Shown here: positions 12,970 through 15,041 of the stretch, piece after piece | Layout of the letters: every line of letters begins with the position of its first letter | Position numbering within the stretch: the stretch's first letter is position 1 | NCBI GenBank assembly: GCA_944373065.1 | Contig: CALWAJ010000026.1 | Span: forward strand, 1-15,041 | Direction: 5' to 3' | Source: an uncultured Bacilli bacterium | Lineage (GTDB): Bacteria; Bacillota_I; Bacilli_A; RF39; UBA660 | Length of the DNA: 15,041 nucleotides | Made by a program: the position numbers and the translations under genes | Notes under the pieces: generated by a model | Database searches by the model: none | Seen by the model: the letters and a program-made list of their open reading frames with translations, nothing else | Told to the model about the DNA's origin: nothing

Positions 12970-14952
12970 TTAACTTTTAGAAAAATAAACATTATCATAA
13001 TTAAACTCTTTTTCATCTAAATTAAGACTATAACTAGAATTAATATGAGTACACCTTCCATCAAAGTAAGTCTTAAACTTATCATTTTTAACATTAACTA
13101 AAGTATAAGGAGTATCTTTATCTAGATTTAGAATGTTACCTTTAATAAGCATTACTTCTACATAACCTTTAGTTTTAACTATTAATGGAATATTACCAAA
13201 CCTTTTTCTAATAGATTCTATTAAATCTTTTAATTCTGAACTATTTAGTTCTACTGATAAAGTAACTGCTTTATACCCTAACTTATATAGATAATAGGCA
13301 GTATATGAGTTAAAGACGTTAAGATGGTATGAGCTGGTTACATTAGTTGTTGGTCTAAATAAATTACTAACAATACTTTTATCTTTTAAGACATCTTTTA
13401 GATAAAATGGATTCCTTTCTATTTTTTCATAACTATCTAAGTCTATTATCTCTTTAGTATTTATTTTATCAAAAGTTACTTCTTTAATAATAGGCTCTTT
13501 ATAATCATTAAGACGTTCTCCTATTAATCTTTCTGATAAAGTTCTTCTTGCTACATTTAAATCACCTATTCTAATAAAGATATCTTCATCCATATCTACA
13601 TTTATATGTTTAGTAATAAATGGTGTATTACCTAGTTTTTCTAACTGACTAATTAATCTATCTTTAGATATAGGATTATTAATAGATTTCTCTACTACAT
13701 TACCAGTATAAGTAACTGTATGTTTTAAATCGTTAAAAGTTAAAACAAACTCTTCCCCTACTTTGGCTTTTACATCTATATTAATAGGTACTTTTCTTGT
13801 AATAGTAAAGTCTGTTATTTCAAGACTTTTATCAGTAGTTTTTCTAACTTCATCTAGACTAGTTAACTTAACTTTATTATCAACTTCAATTATTTGTTTA
13901 AAGTTACCTTTATTAATTAGATTATCTTTTAAGTCATAGAGATAGTTAACTATCATTCCCTTATTAGATTCTTTAAATCTAATTCCATCACCTTGTAATA
14001 AAGGCTTATCAAGTTCTATTCTAATTCTCTCATCATTGACATCTATAACTTTACCTAAATGACTTCCTAAATGATTAGGACTTTTTTTATTAATTAAATA
14101 TTCATCATTAAATAAATGTCCTTTAGTAAAACCTCTATAAAACATACTCTTTAAGTCTTCTAAATCTTTAGTAGAAAGTTCTTCACCATTAAGTATTTTG
14201 CGGTAATACTTAGTAATAAAACCTACATAGCTTGGGCTTTTCATTCTTCCTTCTATTTTAAGACTAGTAACATTATGAGGTAGTTTCTTAATATCAACTG
14301 AAGTATTTAACTCTTTCATAGATAAAAGATAGCCCTCATCTATTAAAGTTTTATCTTTATATAATTTATAAGGAAGCCTACAACTACCAACACATTCGCC
14401 TCTATTACCACTTCTTCCTCCTAACATCGAACTAAAAAGACAGTTACCAGAATAACTTACACATAAGGCTCCATGAATAAAGACTTCAATTTCTATAGGT
14501 ATATCTATTTTCTTAATCTCATCTATACTCATCTCTCTTGGAAGTACTACTCGTTTTACTCCCATTTCATATAAAAGTTTAATAGTTTCATAACTACTAC
14601 TATTAACTTGAGTTGAAGCGTGAATAACAAGATTAGGATACTTTTCTAGACATAAAGATATCATACCAAAGTCTTGCATAAGGATTGCATCTACCCCTAG
14701 ACTATACAAAAACTCTACTTCTTTAAGAAAGTCTTCGACTTCTTGTTCTTTTACTAAAGTATTCATCGTTACATAAATCTTAACTCCATAGATTTTACCT
14801 AGTTTTAAGACTGTTTTTAACTCATCATCTGTAAAATTCTTAGCATAACTCCTTGCGCCAAACATTTTACCTGATAAATATATAGCATCTGCTCCAGCAT
14901 TTAGGCCTGCATAAAATGAATTTATATCTCCTGCTGGTACTAATAGTTCCAT
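12970..14952 (-). CDS. U32 peptidase-family protein, RlhA-like (RNA hydroxylation)
   Basis: A 660-aa protein. The N-terminal U32 domain starts with MELLVPAGD and carries the family signature E156-x-F-x2-G-A-L-C164-x4-G-x-C171-x-F-S. C187 and C191 (GECVGSC) complete the four-cysteine set expected to hold an iron-sulfur cluster. A C-terminal half of about 330 residues, ending in strand-rich sequence with RIGDLNVARRTLSE, resembles the DUF3656-type extension. That length and layout match RlhA (23S rRNA C2501 hydroxylation in E. coli) more than the shorter tRNA-uridine hydroxylation proteins TrhP/YrrN/YrrO. RNA substrate is therefore probable but its identity is inferred. The frame extends to a GTG at 14961-14959, but that GTG is inside the Shine-Dalgarno AGGTGAT (14963-14957), so ATG 14952 is the start. 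The name peptidase is historical. Confidence 0.9.
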   Translation of the reverse strand: MELLVPAGDINSFYAGLNAGADAIYLSGKMFGARSYAKNFTDDELKTVLKLGKIYGVKIYVTMNTLVKEQEVEDFLKEVEFLYSLGVDAILMQDFGMISLCLEKYPNLVIHASTQVNSSSYETIKLLYEMGVKRVVLPREMSIDEIKKIDIPIEIEVFIHGALCVSYSGNCLFSSMLGGRSGNRGECVGSCRLPYKLYKDKTLIDEGYLLSMKELNTSVDIKKLPHNVTSLKIEGRMKSPSYVGFITKYYRKILNGEELSTKDLEDLKSMFYRGFTKGHLFNDEYLINKKSPNHLGSHLGKVIDVNDERIRIELDKPLLQGDGIRFKESNKGMIVNYLYDLKDNLINKGNFKQIIEVDNKVKLTSLDEVRKTTDKSLEITDFTITRKVPINIDVKAKVGEEFVLTFNDLKHTVTYTGNVVEKSINNPISKDRLISQLEKLGNTPFITKHINVDMDEDIFIRIGDLNVARRTLSERLIGERLNDYKEPIIKEVTFDKINTKEIIDLDSYEKIERNPFYLKDVLKDKSIVSNLFRPTTNVTSSYHLNVFNSYTAYYLYKLGYKAVTLSVELNSSELKDLIESIRKRFGNIPLIVKTKGYVEVMLIKGNILNLDKDTPYTLVNVKNDKFKTYFDGRCTHINSSYSLNLDEKEFNYDNVYFSKS

Positions 14953-14956
14953 AAAT

Positions 14957-14963
14957 ATCACCT
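14957..14963 (-). promoter_or_regulatory. Start-deciding Shine-Dalgarno site of the U32 gene
   Basis: AGGTGAT on the minus strand lies 4 bases before ATG 14952 and includes the GTG that the longest reading frame would use. The ATG also gives the canonical family N-terminus MELLVPAGD. Confidence 0.7.
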
Positions 14964-14967
14964 ACTT

Positions 14968-15039
14968 TTATATAATAATTTTATAAATAATCAATTTAAT
15001 TAATAGTACAATACCAATAATTATTAATAATTCATTATT
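14968..15039 (-). CDS. Possible C-terminal tail of an upstream gene (partial)
   Basis: One minus-strand frame is open from the window edge to TAA at 14970-14968, giving 23 residues that are nearly all hydrophobic (ELLIIIGIVLLIKLIIYKIII) and could be the last membrane helix of an upstream protein. The stop lies just 4 bases before the U32 Shine-Dalgarno site, which fits the compact spacing of this genome. With so few codons in AT-rich DNA, chance is a serious alternative. Confidence 0.25.
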   Translation of the reverse strand, partial: NNELLIIIGIVLLIKLIIYKIII

Positions 15040-15041
15040 GT

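Noticed and set aside
14967..14994. TTGATT-16-TATAAA as promoter of the U32 gene
   Set aside because: It would place the transcript start near 14960, inside the Shine-Dalgarno site, so translation could not begin properly.
1..15041. tRNA, rRNA, CRISPR array, riboswitch, insertion sequence or prophage genes
   Set aside because: No cloverleaf-like, rRNA-like or regularly spaced repeat sequence, no transposase or phage protein, and no gap long enough for a typical riboswitch was seen; the longest spacer (232 bases before gatC) is accounted for by a remnant, a terminator and a promoter.

Overview
The window is strongly AT-rich, densely packed and read with the standard code: Trp is TGG, and the visible stops are only TAA and TAG. 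Short intergenic gaps, Shine-Dalgarno sites of the AGGAGG type, a gatCAB amidotransferase operon, D-Ala carboxypeptidases and an extracytoplasmic-sensor GGDEF protein together suggest a low-GC, walled member of the Bacillota. An uncultured Bacilli/Erysipelotrichia-like or RF39-like gut lineage is a guess; no rRNA or other marker is present to settle it.

Layout, left to right. 1-503 (-) is the N-terminal part of a secreted S11 D-Ala-D-Ala carboxypeptidase running off the left edge. It diverges over a 134-base spacer from a membrane-anchored VanY-type M15B carboxypeptidase (638-1510, +). A hairpin at 1511-1543 ends that gene and overlaps the end of a convergent minus-strand unit. Read in its own direction, this unit is: a 292-aa protein of unknown family (5372 to 4494), a Nudix hydrolase (4466 to 3957), and an 800-aa protein (3918 to 1516) that looks like a chain of sigma-region-4-like helix-turn-helix modules and is the most unusual item here. 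The unit starts at a good extended -10 promoter (5402-5430).

A second minus-strand unit, from a consensus-like promoter at 8848-8876, carries a small membrane-anchored protein (8824 to 8369), a sensor protein with two periplasmic-binding-like domains and a degenerate GGDEF domain (8359 to 6311), and a YihY/BrkB-type membrane protein (6301 to 5432). It ends in a hairpin at 5414-5447. Upstream lies gatC-gatA-gatB (12000 to 8877), tightly coupled, with its own extended -10 promoter at 12025-12033. No terminator is visible after gatB, so the gat transcript may run into the sensor unit.

Farther right, a U32/RlhA-like protein (14952 to 12970) is followed by a metallophosphoesterase (12925 to 12233). 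Between the latter and gatC lie a small frameshifted gene remnant (12210 to 12069) and a strong intrinsic terminator (12041-12087). The last 80 bases may hold the tail of another gene.

The recognisable functions are wall peptide trimming (S11 and M15B), Gln-tRNA(Gln)/Asn-tRNA(Asn) formation (GatCAB), RNA modification (U32), nucleotide housekeeping (Nudix) and envelope sensing or signalling (the GGDEF unit). No tRNA, rRNA, CRISPR array, insertion sequence or phage gene was seen.
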